Shown here: in pieces, positions 1 through 5,825 of the stretch | How positions within the stretch are numbered: position 1 is the stretch's first letter | Layout: each line of letters begins with the position of its first letter | Assembly (NCBI GenBank): GCA_007121565.1 | Contig: SKKI01000262.1 | Coordinates: forward strand, 1-5,825 | Length of the DNA: 5,825 nt | Reading direction: 5' to 3' | DNA from: Phycisphaerae bacterium | GTDB taxonomy: Bacteria; Planctomycetota; Phycisphaerae; Sedimentisphaerales; Anaerohalosphaeraceae | Position numbers and translations under genes: made by a program | Notes under the pieces: model-generated | Told to the model about the DNA's origin: nothing | Seen by the model: only the letters and a program-made list of their open reading frames with translations | Database searches by the model: none

Positions 1-550
1 ACTGCTCGGGATCAAGCGGAATAGAGCCGGCCTGCCCGCATTGAGCAAGCACCGCCGGGGGAAAATAAAGCAGGGCCGGGAACACCGAATCGAGTGCCGG
101 CGCCGGCTCGATCATATCCTCAAAGACCCGGCGTATGCCGACAATGCGATCCTCGGATGTCCGGCGAATCAGTTCGTTGCGGGCGGCCAGATGCGGGGTT
201 ATGGTTACGGCAATGACTGCTGATCGGCATGAATCGAGCAGGCACTGAATGGGTTGAGGATCATAGCGGAAGTGCAGTCGGGCATTGGACACCAGCAGGC
301 CGTCGGAGCCTGATCGCCACGTCTCGGGCAACAATCCCGTCCTGTCAAATCCGGATACCGGTACCGTATCCCGATCCAACTCGTCCAGCCAGTCGGAGGG
401 CACGAACAGGCCCTTTGGCCGGGTTCCATTGCAGGGCTCGGCATCGAGCAGTCTCTGCTGAAAGAGACGACCTGCACCGGGAAGCGACAGGGCATCTTTG
501 AGGCGGTCGCCCGATGGAGACGAACAGGATGGTATCAGTCTGATGTGCAT
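1..550 (-). CDS. Nucleotidyltransferase-like protein, probable N-terminus of a larger exopolysaccharide protein (3' end off window)
   Basis: An open frame of 183 codons starts at ATG 550-548 and runs uninterrupted off the left edge. The start is well bounded: an in-frame TGA lies two codons upstream (556-554), and the Wzc stop is only 15 bases away. No Shine-Dalgarno sequence is visible, so translational coupling is likely. The protein has no membrane segment or signal peptide in the visible part. It resembles a diverged sugar-nucleotidyltransferase fold. Residues 83-97 (DGLLVSNARLHFRYD) look like the beta-strand that normally ends in the metal-binding Asp (NAD), here NAR with Arg91. Residues 111-118 and 136-145 resemble following core strands, and FPPAVL (163-168) with Gly175 parallels CGPAIL...G in the neighbouring exosortase fusion. 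The usual N-terminal GGxGTRL loop is not recognisable. By locus context the unseen C-terminal part may be a hexapeptide helix and/or a bacterial sugar transferase; that is inference. Gene reality is likely; function is uncertain. Confidence 0.75.
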   Translation of the reverse strand, partial: MHIRLIPSCSSPSGDRLKDALSLPGAGRLFQQRLLDAEPCNGTRPKGLFVPSDWLDELDRDTVPVSGFDRTGLLPETWRSGSDGLLVSNARLHFRYDPQPIQCLLDSCRSAVIAVTITPHLAARNELIRRTSEDRIVGIRRVFEDMIEPAPALDSVFPALLYFPPAVLAQCGQAGSIPLDPEQ

Positions 551-565
551 CGCTCAGGTGGATGA

Positions 566-2815
566 TTACGAGTTGTCAGCGGCTTCGCTGAGCAGCAGGG
601 CCTGGTTTTTCTTGTCCTTATGGGCCGGGCGTTTGCTTTTTGACTGCGATTCGTAGCGATACCCATAACCGTAACCGTAACGCCGGTAACTGTGCGAGGT
701 TTTGACGTTGTTGACGACCGTGCCGATCACGTTGGCATTGATCTCCTTTAGGCGACGGACGGCCTCTTTCATTTCGACCTGCGAGGTGTGACCGATGAAG
801 CTGGTCATGATGACCCCGTCGGCCATTTTGGCCCAGAGCATCGCATCGGCAAACGCCAGCACCGGCGGGGTATCGATGATGATGTAGTCAAACGCCTCGC
901 GAAGCTGGCGGATGCGGTTTTTGGCATCGGGCAGCACCAGCAGCTCGCCGGCATCGTGCGAATTGCGTCCGTCGCTGGCCAGTACAAACAGCGGCAACCC
1001 GTCAACCGGATAAAACGCCCGTGTCAGATCGGTCCCGAACAGGTAATCCTGGATGCCGCGATGGCCGGCGGGCAGATGCAGCATCCGTCCGATATCGGGC
1101 TTTCGCATATCGCCGTCAATGAGCAGCGTCTTTCGGCCGGAACGGGCAAAGCTGGTCGCCAGATTGACCGACAGCGTCGTTTTGCCGTCCCCCATGCCCG
1201 GACTGGTGACCACCAGCATCTTGGTGCTGCCGTCGCCGTCAAACAGACCGAGATTGGCGCGAATGGTCTGATAGTCGTCGACCAACTGCTGGCCGAGCAG
1301 TTTTCGACTGACGTGTTCGGGGCCGGTGGTGGTGCCGATGATGCGGGCGCCGACATGACGGGTCACCTGATCGGGCACATGGACGCGGCGGTCCAGCTTG
1401 AACAGCAAAAACGCCAGCGCCACCCCCATCCCCAGTCCACCGGCCGGGGCGGCCAGAACCAGCTTCTTTTTTCTGCCTTCGGTAGACACACTGCGCGCCC
1501 AGGAAGCGACGGAGATGCGCGGCTGGCGGTCGCGCTCGACGTTCAGCTCGGCGATGACCCGGGTGATCTCGTCGTGCATCTGCTCAGAGCGATTAAACTC
1601 GCCGCGCAGATCGTCGATATCCAGCTGGGTACGTCCGATTTGTATGGTATTCTCGTCCTGCTGCTCGAGCTGGGCAATGATTTTCTGTTCGTAGGTGATC
1701 ACCCGATCCAGCTCGGCTTTCATGGCATCCAGTTCGGCCTGTCGGGTCCGCTGCGCATCGGCCAGCGCGGTTTTTTCGTGGCGTTCGGTGGCCTCCTGGC
1801 GATGCTCTTCGAGTTCGTTCTGCAGCTCGGCGAGGATCTCTCTTCGCCGCTGCATTTCGGGGTTGGTATTGAGCATATTGGCCTGGCCGTCACGAATCAA
1901 CTGTTCGTAGCGTCGAATGTCCTGACGCAGGTCAACGGTCGTCGGATCGGTATCCACCCGCGCGTCAATCTGATCCCGGATATCCTCGGCGGTCAGCTCT
2001 TTTTGGGCCTGATTTTCTTTGGCCGCTACCCGCGCTTCCATCTGCATCCGCTGGACGCCGATCGCAACCTGTTCCTGCATTAATCGGGCGACCTGCTGCA
2101 GGGCGATTTCCTGGCGGGTCGTTAATTCGTCGCTGCCGTATTCTTCGCTGCGCTCCCGGATGCGGGCCCGCTGGCGGCGCATCTGATCTTCCAGGGTGCG
2201 CCGGCGGGCTTCAAGCCGTGCCAAACGATCATCGATCGCCCTGACCTCGTCGGTGCGGACAATGGCCTCGTAGCTGCGCATCAGGGCATCGATGAGCACC
2301 TCGGCATCGGCTGGGTGCTCGGTGGTCATACGAACGTGAAGAAATTCTGTCTGGCGGTCTGGAATCACGACGATATCGCCTTTGGCCACCATTGATCGCA
2401 GGGCCTGGAGAATATTCTCACCGGGTTCAAAAAAGGCAAGCCGCTGGTCTTTGATCGCATCGGCAACCCGATTGAGGACCATATCGTTGACCATGATCTC
2501 GGCTTGGGTGTTCTTGAAGGTCTGGTAGGCCCCCCGCCCTTCAATGCCGATGGTTTCGTACATGATCGGCACGACCTGAGAGGAGACCAATACCGAACCG
2601 CGGGACTCGTGTTCATCGGGAAGTAAGAACCACACGGCCGCTGCGCCCCCGCCGCCGAAGATGATTGCGCAGAACAGAATGATATACCACCTGCGCAGGA
2701 CGCCTTTGATAATCAGGCCGATATCGTCCTGACCTTGAGGCGACTCGTGGCCCTCGCTGAAATCCACCACCTCGCCATCGACCGGCGAGAACGAATATTT
2801 CTCTATGTCCTGCAT
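566..2815 (-). CDS. Wzc-type polysaccharide co-polymerase / autophosphorylating BY-kinase
   Basis: This 749-residue inner-membrane protein would control polysaccharide chain length and export, with a cytoplasmic tyrosine kinase whose phosphorylation state regulates the export complex (family knowledge). It has an acidic cytoplasmic N-terminus, TM1 at about 43-66, a periplasmic Wzz-like region, a long Arg/Glu/Gln-rich coiled coil at about 190-430, TM2 at about 453-473, then the kinase. Kinase motifs are intact: YQTIRANL (515-522), Walker A GMGDGKTT (540-547, Lys545), Walker A' LLIDGDMRKP (564-573, Asp567/Asp569) and Walker B YIIIDTPP (644-651, Asp648). The tail holds six tyrosines (710, 713, 715, 717, 719, 721) followed by a Lys-rich stretch, the normal trans-phosphorylation substrate. 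Kinase and Wzz parts are one polypeptide, as in proteobacterial Wzc and unlike many exosortase loci with separate proteins. The proline-rich motif usually preceding TM2 is weak (PRISVASWARSV). A good Shine-Dalgarno sequence supports the start. Family call is firm; the polymer is unknown. Confidence 0.95.
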   Translation of the reverse strand: MQDIEKYSFSPVDGEVVDFSEGHESPQGQDDIGLIIKGVLRRWYIILFCAIIFGGGGAAAVWFLLPDEHESRGSVLVSSQVVPIMYETIGIEGRGAYQTFKNTQAEIMVNDMVLNRVADAIKDQRLAFFEPGENILQALRSMVAKGDIVVIPDRQTEFLHVRMTTEHPADAEVLIDALMRSYEAIVRTDEVRAIDDRLARLEARRRTLEDQMRRQRARIRERSEEYGSDELTTRQEIALQQVARLMQEQVAIGVQRMQMEARVAAKENQAQKELTAEDIRDQIDARVDTDPTTVDLRQDIRRYEQLIRDGQANMLNTNPEMQRRREILAELQNELEEHRQEATERHEKTALADAQRTRQAELDAMKAELDRVITYEQKIIAQLEQQDENTIQIGRTQLDIDDLRGEFNRSEQMHDEITRVIAELNVERDRQPRISVASWARSVSTEGRKKKLVLAAPAGGLGMGVALAFLLFKLDRRVHVPDQVTRHVGARIIGTTTGPEHVSRKLLGQQLVDDYQTIRANLGLFDGDGSTKMLVVTSPGMGDGKTTLSVNLATSFARSGRKTLLIDGDMRKPDIGRMLHLPAGHRGIQDYLFGTDLTRAFYPVDGLPLFVLASDGRNSHDAGELLVLPDAKNRIRQLREAFDYIIIDTPPVLAFADAMLWAKMADGVIMTSFIGHTSQVEMKEAVRRLKEINANVIGTVVNNVKTSHSYRRYGYGYGYRYESQSKSKRPAHKDKKNQALLLSEAADNS
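653..688 (-). repeat. Tyr-Gly repeat coding for the BY-kinase tyrosine cluster
   Basis: The codons for residues 710-721 of the Wzc-like protein form a short degenerate tandem array: on the plus strand aaccgt occurs twice in tandem, flanked by related units. It encodes alternating Tyr and Gly (YGYGYGYRY). Tyrosine clusters are the known autophosphorylation site of this kinase family. The near-repetitive DNA could let the number of tyrosines vary by in-frame slippage of six bases; that is inference. Confidence 0.8.
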
Positions 2816-2818
2816 AAA

Positions 2819-2826
2819 CTCCCCTT
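2819..2826 (-). promoter_or_regulatory. Shine-Dalgarno sequence of the Wzc-like gene
   Basis: On the minus strand AAGGGGAG lies three bases before ATG 2815-2813. It is the only strong ribosome binding site among the three visible starts in the window and fixes this start. The exosortase fusion (start 4853) and the last gene (start 550) have no comparable purine-rich sequence, so the co-polymerase may be translated better than its neighbours. Confidence 0.8.
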
Positions 2827-2846
2827 GAAGGCTATCTCTTTATTTG

Positions 2847-2892
2847 TACCCAATGTGTCACGAAAAGTTCGGTGATACCTGATCATTGGGTA
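2847..2892 (-). promoter_or_regulatory. Nested inverted repeat across the exosortase stop codon and intergenic gap
   Basis: TACCCAATG at 2847-2855 is perfectly complementary to CATTGGGTA at 2884-2892, giving a 9 bp outer stem. Inside it, TCACGAA (2858-2864) pairs with TTCG-G-TGA (2868-2875), giving a 7 bp inner stem with one bulged base and a 3-base loop. In the minus-strand transcript the outer stem begins within the last codons of the exosortase gene, includes part of its TGA stop (2885-2883), and ends about 20 bases before the Shine-Dalgarno sequence of the next gene. No U-run follows, so it is not a standard intrinsic terminator. It could be an mRNA-processing, stability or coupling element, or chance. 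The pairing is directly seen; the function is inference. Confidence 0.45.
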
Positions 2893-4853
2893 TTTCGGCT
2901 TAAAAGGACCTGATGTTCAACAGATTCCGGCGGATTGAATAAAACTTTCAGCAGCCAGAGCTGGAAGACGATTAGTCCTATCGCCAATGGCATCATCGCC
3001 AAGCCCCCGAAATCGTGAAACAGCTCCTCCAGTGTCTCGGTGTGGACGTAGGTAAAGGCGATGGAGGTCAGAGTCAGGCGGACGGTGTTGCACAGCAAGG
3101 CGATGGGGATCGTCGAGGCCAGAAGGATGCCCTTTTCCCACCACTTCCGGTCGGTGATCAAAACGACAAAACCGCTGATGACAAAAAAGGCCGTCAGCAT
3201 CCGTAATCCATTGCACGCCTCGGCGACCGCCACCACCGTCTCGCCGATCCGGATGATGTTGCCCTCACGGATGACGCTGTAGCCGATGGTCTCCAGGGAA
3301 TAGACCGCCGAGACGGTGGCGTACTGCTGCAGGGGCATGGTGATCATCGACTCGGCACGGTTGGGCAGCGGCAGCATCAAAAACAAAAACAAAAAGATCG
3401 GCGCAAACCGCCAGAAAAACCGCCAGCCGTAGACCAGCAGCACAATGGCCCCTACCGACAGCACCAGGGCCAATCGCTCTGCCGAGGCGAACATAAAATA
3501 CAGCCCGAACAGGCGCACCCCCTGTGCGGCCAGAAGTGCCGCTGCGCCGGCCAGCGCGGGCCGGATGGGACAGTCCATCAGCGATTTTCGGCGGGCCCAG
3601 AGAATATACAGCGCCAAAAACGGCACGATCAAGCCGCTGGAATACTCATCGCTCCTGAGCCAGATGCGCCACAGGTCCAAGATGGTCGGGCTCCAGTAGG
3701 TCGCGGTCAAGACCCCCAAAAGCAGGACGGTCAGCCCGATAAGCAGCACCGCAGCGCGCCGCTGGGCCAGGCAGTCGGCCAGGGTCTCGACCATTTGTCG
3801 ACTTCTGCAGGGCCGGTGGGTTAGTCGCTTTGCCTGCATGGCGATCGGCGCGGTCAGTTGTTTGATCAAGCCAAGCGGCCTGGCGACCAGGCTGTCGCAG
3901 AGCATGACGCCGGAGGGAATCCGGCGTTTATAATCGACCAGGCACCGGCGGAGGTGGCTGTTTCGGCCCAGACGGGCGTTGTCCCAGACGACGCTGTTTT
4001 CGACAATCGCGTTTGGGCCGATTCTGACATTGGTGCCGATCTGGGTCGGGCCAAAAACAGCGGCGCCGGCCTGGATGCAGGTGTTGTCGCCGATCAGCAC
4101 CGGCCCGCACAGTCGGGCGGACGGGTGGATTTGGACATCCCGGCCGGCCCAGACAGCGCCGTCGGTGCCTGCCGGGCAAAAGCCCTCTGGCAAAGACTCG
4201 GTTTGCGCCTTTTCAAGGGTACGCCAGACGGCTGTCAGGTACTGGCGCCACTGGATAAAATTGTCGACCGGCTCGGGCAAAAAGGCGCCGCGGGGCGGGT
4301 TGTCAGCGATCACCAGTGTGGGGATCAGGCCCTCTTTGATGTCACAGTAGCCGACCTTCGGGATGTGCTCCAGGATCGCCGGGCCGCAGATACAGAACCT
4401 GATCTCGCCGCTGGGCTGGGTCATCGACTGGACGGGGTTGAAAAAGACGGTCATATCCGCCTGGCCGCTGAGGTGCTCGTTCAAGGCCGCGTGCATGTCC
4501 GGCGGGCTGAGGGTGCAGGCCGAAAAGACACACAGCAGCTCCTCGCCGTCGGCGGCGTCCCGGATGGAGCCGGCGGTGCCGCGCGGGACGGCTTGCTCGA
4601 TATAGCGAACGTCCAGATCGGCCGGCAGGTCAAGCGAGCCGGGCACGTCGTCGGCGTGACTGTCACAACACAGGACAAACTTCCGCACGCCCTGGGCGGC
4701 GAGCTGCTCGATCAGGAGCTGGACCACCGGCCGGCCGGCGACCGGCCAGAGGGCGCGGCTTAGCCGGGTGGCGACTGGGCAGCGTTTGAAATCCCGGCCG
4801 CCGACCAGGATGACGGCCTTGATATCGTTGATGGTATAAGCTTTTTCAGTCAT
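2883..4853 (-). CDS. Fusion protein: degenerate nucleotidyltransferase-like domain + hexapeptide beta-helix + exosortase
   Basis: A single uninterrupted 656-codon frame. Residues 11-200 resemble a sugar-nucleotidyltransferase: AVILVGGR (13-20), LWPVAGRPVVQLLIEQL (35-51) and GYCDIKEGLIPTL (168-180). The signature loop is altered (GGRDFKRCP), the catalytic Lys of the usual PK position appears as Arg33, and the strand that should end in the metal-binding Asp reads CVFSACTL (Cys113), so catalysis is doubtful. Residues about 232-325 are hexapeptide repeats of a left-handed beta-helix (VLIGDNTCIQAGA, TQIGTNVRIGPNAIV), as in GlmU or RmlA-like long enzymes. After a basic linker (about 326-368) come roughly eight membrane helices (about 368-640) with exosortase catalytic residues: Cys547 in AEACNGLRML, Arg592 in NTVRLT and His613 in FHDFGG. 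Exosortases are membrane transpeptidase-like enzymes that process C-terminal sorting signals such as PEP-CTERM. No Shine-Dalgarno sequence precedes the start; the upstream gap is 35 bases. Internal starts at Met339 or Met354 lack clear binding sites, so a real fusion is favoured. Both domain calls are strong; the fusion's job is unknown. Confidence 0.9.
   Translation of the reverse strand: MTEKAYTINDIKAVILVGGRDFKRCPVATRLSRALWPVAGRPVVQLLIEQLAAQGVRKFVLCCDSHADDVPGSLDLPADLDVRYIEQAVPRGTAGSIRDAADGEELLCVFSACTLSPPDMHAALNEHLSGQADMTVFFNPVQSMTQPSGEIRFCICGPAILEHIPKVGYCDIKEGLIPTLVIADNPPRGAFLPEPVDNFIQWRQYLTAVWRTLEKAQTESLPEGFCPAGTDGAVWAGRDVQIHPSARLCGPVLIGDNTCIQAGAAVFGPTQIGTNVRIGPNAIVENSVVWDNARLGRNSHLRRCLVDYKRRIPSGVMLCDSLVARPLGLIKQLTAPIAMQAKRLTHRPCRSRQMVETLADCLAQRRAAVLLIGLTVLLLGVLTATYWSPTILDLWRIWLRSDEYSSGLIVPFLALYILWARRKSLMDCPIRPALAGAAALLAAQGVRLFGLYFMFASAERLALVLSVGAIVLLVYGWRFFWRFAPIFLFLFLMLPLPNRAESMITMPLQQYATVSAVYSLETIGYSVIREGNIIRIGETVVAVAEACNGLRMLTAFFVISGFVVLITDRKWWEKGILLASTIPIALLCNTVRLTLTSIAFTYVHTETLEELFHDFGGLAMMPLAIGLIVFQLWLLKVLFNPPESVEHQVLLSRNTQ
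3378..3395 (-). repeat. Three tandem copies of a 6-base unit inside the exosortase membrane segment
   Basis: The plus strand shows caaaaa repeated three times; on the coding strand this is TTTTTG repeated, encoding Phe-Leu-Phe-Leu-Phe-Leu (residues 487-492) in a hydrophobic helix just before PLPN. Gain or loss of a unit would keep frame and alter helix length by two residues. It is most simply a low-complexity hydrophobic stretch. Confidence 0.8.
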
Positions 4854-4888
4854 ATTTTACAGAGCACAGCGTACAAGAATTGCACCAC

Positions 4889-5825
4889 TTAATCAATGGT
4901 ATTGTTGGTTGAATGGTCGATAATCAGCTTGAGGGTCTGGTCCAGGGTGTAGTGGGGCCGGTAGCCGACAAGGGTCTGAATGCGGCTCAAATCCGGCACG
5001 CGGCGGAGCATGTCGTCAAAGGGCCGGCCGTAGGCCTGTTCGTAGCTCAGATAGGCCTTTGGGCTGGCGCTGCCGGTCAGCTCAATGATCGTGTCGGCCA
5101 GGTCGGCGATGGTGATCTCCTCATCGGCGCCAAGGTTGTAGACCCCCCCCGCCGCTTGCGGGCTGTCCATCAAAGCGGTCAGGCCGTCGATGATGTCATA
5201 GACGCAGCAAAAACAGCGGCTCTGGCGGCCGTCGCCGTAGATCTGGATGGGCTCGCCGGCCAATGCCTGACTGACAAAGCGGGGGATGACCATGCCGTAG
5301 CGGCCTCTCTGGCGGGGCCCGACGGTGTTAAACAGCCGGGCGACGACCACGGCAAGACCGTACTGCTGGTGGTAGGCCAGGGCCAGGAATTCGTCGATGG
5401 CCTTGCTGCAGGCGTACGACCAGCGGCTAAAGCGGGTGCTGCCCAACACCGTGTCGTCGTCCTCGTGGAAGGGAATCGCCTCGCTTTTGCCATAGACCTC
5501 ACTGGTGGAGGCGATGAGGACCTTTTTGCCGAATTTGTTGGCAATCGACAGAACCACCTCAGTACCGTGGATGTTGGTCTCGATGGTGTGCACGGGCTGA
5601 TCGACAATGAGCTGAACGCCGACCGCGGCGGCCAGGTGATAGATGACATCGCAGCGGGAAATCAGCAGATGCATCGTATCGGCGTTGCGCACCGAGTCCA
5701 GAACGAACGAGAAGTTCGGATCGTCGCGCACCTTCACCAAGTTGTCCAGGCTGCCGGTGCTCAGGTCGTCAATGACGACGACCCGATGGCCGCTTTCCAG
5801 AAGGCGTTCGGTCAGGTGGGAGCCG
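4889..5825 (-). CDS. NAD-dependent extended-SDR sugar-nucleotide epimerase/dehydratase (5' end off window)
   Basis: 311 codons plus TAA are visible. The frame continues to the window edge, where the translation reads GSHLTERLLESGHRVVVIDD; this is the end of the Rossmann GxxGxxG loop and the second beta-strand with its Asp-Asp, so only some 10-15 N-terminal residues are missing and the TTG at 5740 is not the start. Numbering from the visible Gly, further family marks are HLAAAVGV (61-68), STSEVYGKS (106-114), the catalytic pair Tyr137/Lys141 in SYACSK, NTVGPRQRGRYGMVIPRF (166-183) and YGDGRQSRCF (196-205). One oddity is CCVYDI where relatives usually have V-D-D. The sequence looks like the UDP-glucuronate decarboxylase / UDP-sugar 4-epimerase side of the superfamily, but substrate and reaction cannot be fixed from motifs. 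It is the first visible gene of the operon and probably supplies a nucleotide sugar in the cytoplasm for the polymer assembled by the downstream proteins. Confidence 0.92.
   Translation of the reverse strand, partial: GSHLTERLLESGHRVVVIDDLSTGSLDNLVKVRDDPNFSFVLDSVRNADTMHLLISRCDVIYHLAAAVGVQLIVDQPVHTIETNIHGTEVVLSIANKFGKKVLIASTSEVYGKSEAIPFHEDDDTVLGSTRFSRWSYACSKAIDEFLALAYHQQYGLAVVVARLFNTVGPRQRGRYGMVIPRFVSQALAGEPIQIYGDGRQSRCFCCVYDIIDGLTALMDSPQAAGGVYNLGADEEITIADLADTIIELTGSASPKAYLSYEQAYGRPFDDMLRRVPDLSRIQTLVGYRPHYTLDQTLKLIIDHSTNNTID
5143..5150 (-). repeat. Eight-base G run in the epimerase coding strand
   Basis: Eight consecutive C on the plus strand encode the Gly-Gly-Val of QAAGGVYNLG. The frame is intact with eight bases, and the flanking protein matches the family, so this length is the functional one. 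Such runs are prone to replication slippage and to sequencing error. Confidence 0.85.

Noticed and set aside
205..495. 96-codon minus-strand open frame near the left edge
   Set aside because: It overlaps the longer frame from 550 in another register, is Cys/Pro/Ser-rich and ends in the window, whereas the 550-1 frame is continuous, starts right after the Wzc stop and shows fold-like motifs.
41..501. Two short plus-strand frames (41-223 and 229-501)
   Set aside because: They are low-complexity Arg-rich translations opposite the supported minus-strand gene, with no motif or binding site.
788..2083. 431-codon plus-strand open frame opposite the Wzc-like gene
   Set aside because: It lies wholly antisense to a gene with clear family motifs, and its translation is rich in His/Gln/Gly/Asp with no recognisable domain. 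It is explained by codon bias of the real minus-strand gene.
2847..2892. Reading the inverted repeat as a rho-independent terminator
   Set aside because: There is no U-run after the stem on either strand, and the next gene follows closely on the same strand.
3760..3840. Separate exosortase gene starting at Met339 or Met354 rather than a fusion
   Set aside because: Neither ATG has a convincing Shine-Dalgarno sequence, there is no stop between the domains, and the frame is continuous from 4853. Internal initiation cannot be fully excluded.
3858..4763. 301-codon plus-strand open frame opposite the nucleotidyltransferase-like region
   Set aside because: It is antisense to recognisable fold motifs and hexapeptide repeats; its composition is typical of a GC-rich shadow frame with no domain.
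5738..5740. TTG at 5740 as the epimerase start
   Set aside because: The frame stays open to the window edge, and the extra upstream residues match the SDR Rossmann N-terminus, so the real start lies outside.

Overview
All supported genes in this window lie on the minus strand and read as one exopolysaccharide / exosortase operon. In transcription order (right to left) they are: a 5'-truncated extended-SDR sugar-nucleotide epimerase/dehydratase (5825-4889); an unusual fusion of a nucleotidyltransferase-like domain, a hexapeptide-repeat beta-helix and a membrane exosortase (4853-2883); a Wzc-type polysaccharide co-polymerase / BY-kinase with a C-terminal tyrosine cluster (2815-566); and the first 183 codons of a further protein (550-1, running off the left edge). 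That last protein looks like a second, degenerate nucleotidyltransferase-like domain related to the N-terminus of the exosortase fusion. Gaps are 35, 67 and 15 bases. No RNA gene, CRISPR array, insertion sequence or opposite-strand gene is supported.

The organism is a Gram-negative-type envelope builder of moderately high GC. Exosortases are found in Gram-negative bacteria that make exopolysaccharide and PEP-CTERM-like sorted proteins, and Wzc co-polymerases work in the inner membrane and periplasm. The poor Shine-Dalgarno sequences at two of three visible starts, plus the fusion architecture, make me think of Planctomycetota (Phycisphaerae-like) or a deltaproteobacterial lineage. This is a low-confidence guess from memory of family style, not a search result.

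Working model (inference): the epimerase supplies a nucleotide sugar; the Wzc protein controls chain length and export through cycles of tyrosine phosphorylation; the last gene may be the start of a lipid-carrier sugar transferase whose catalytic part lies outside the window; and the exosortase processes a sorted surface protein, or tethers something made by the same locus. The main point of interest is that two proteins carry nucleotidyltransferase-like domains that both lack the usual metal-binding aspartate, one of them joined to an exosortase. This suggests a non-catalytic, nucleotide-sugar-sensing or scaffold role at the membrane. A nested inverted repeat spanning the exosortase stop codon and the gap before the Wzc gene is a second structure the genes do not fully explain.
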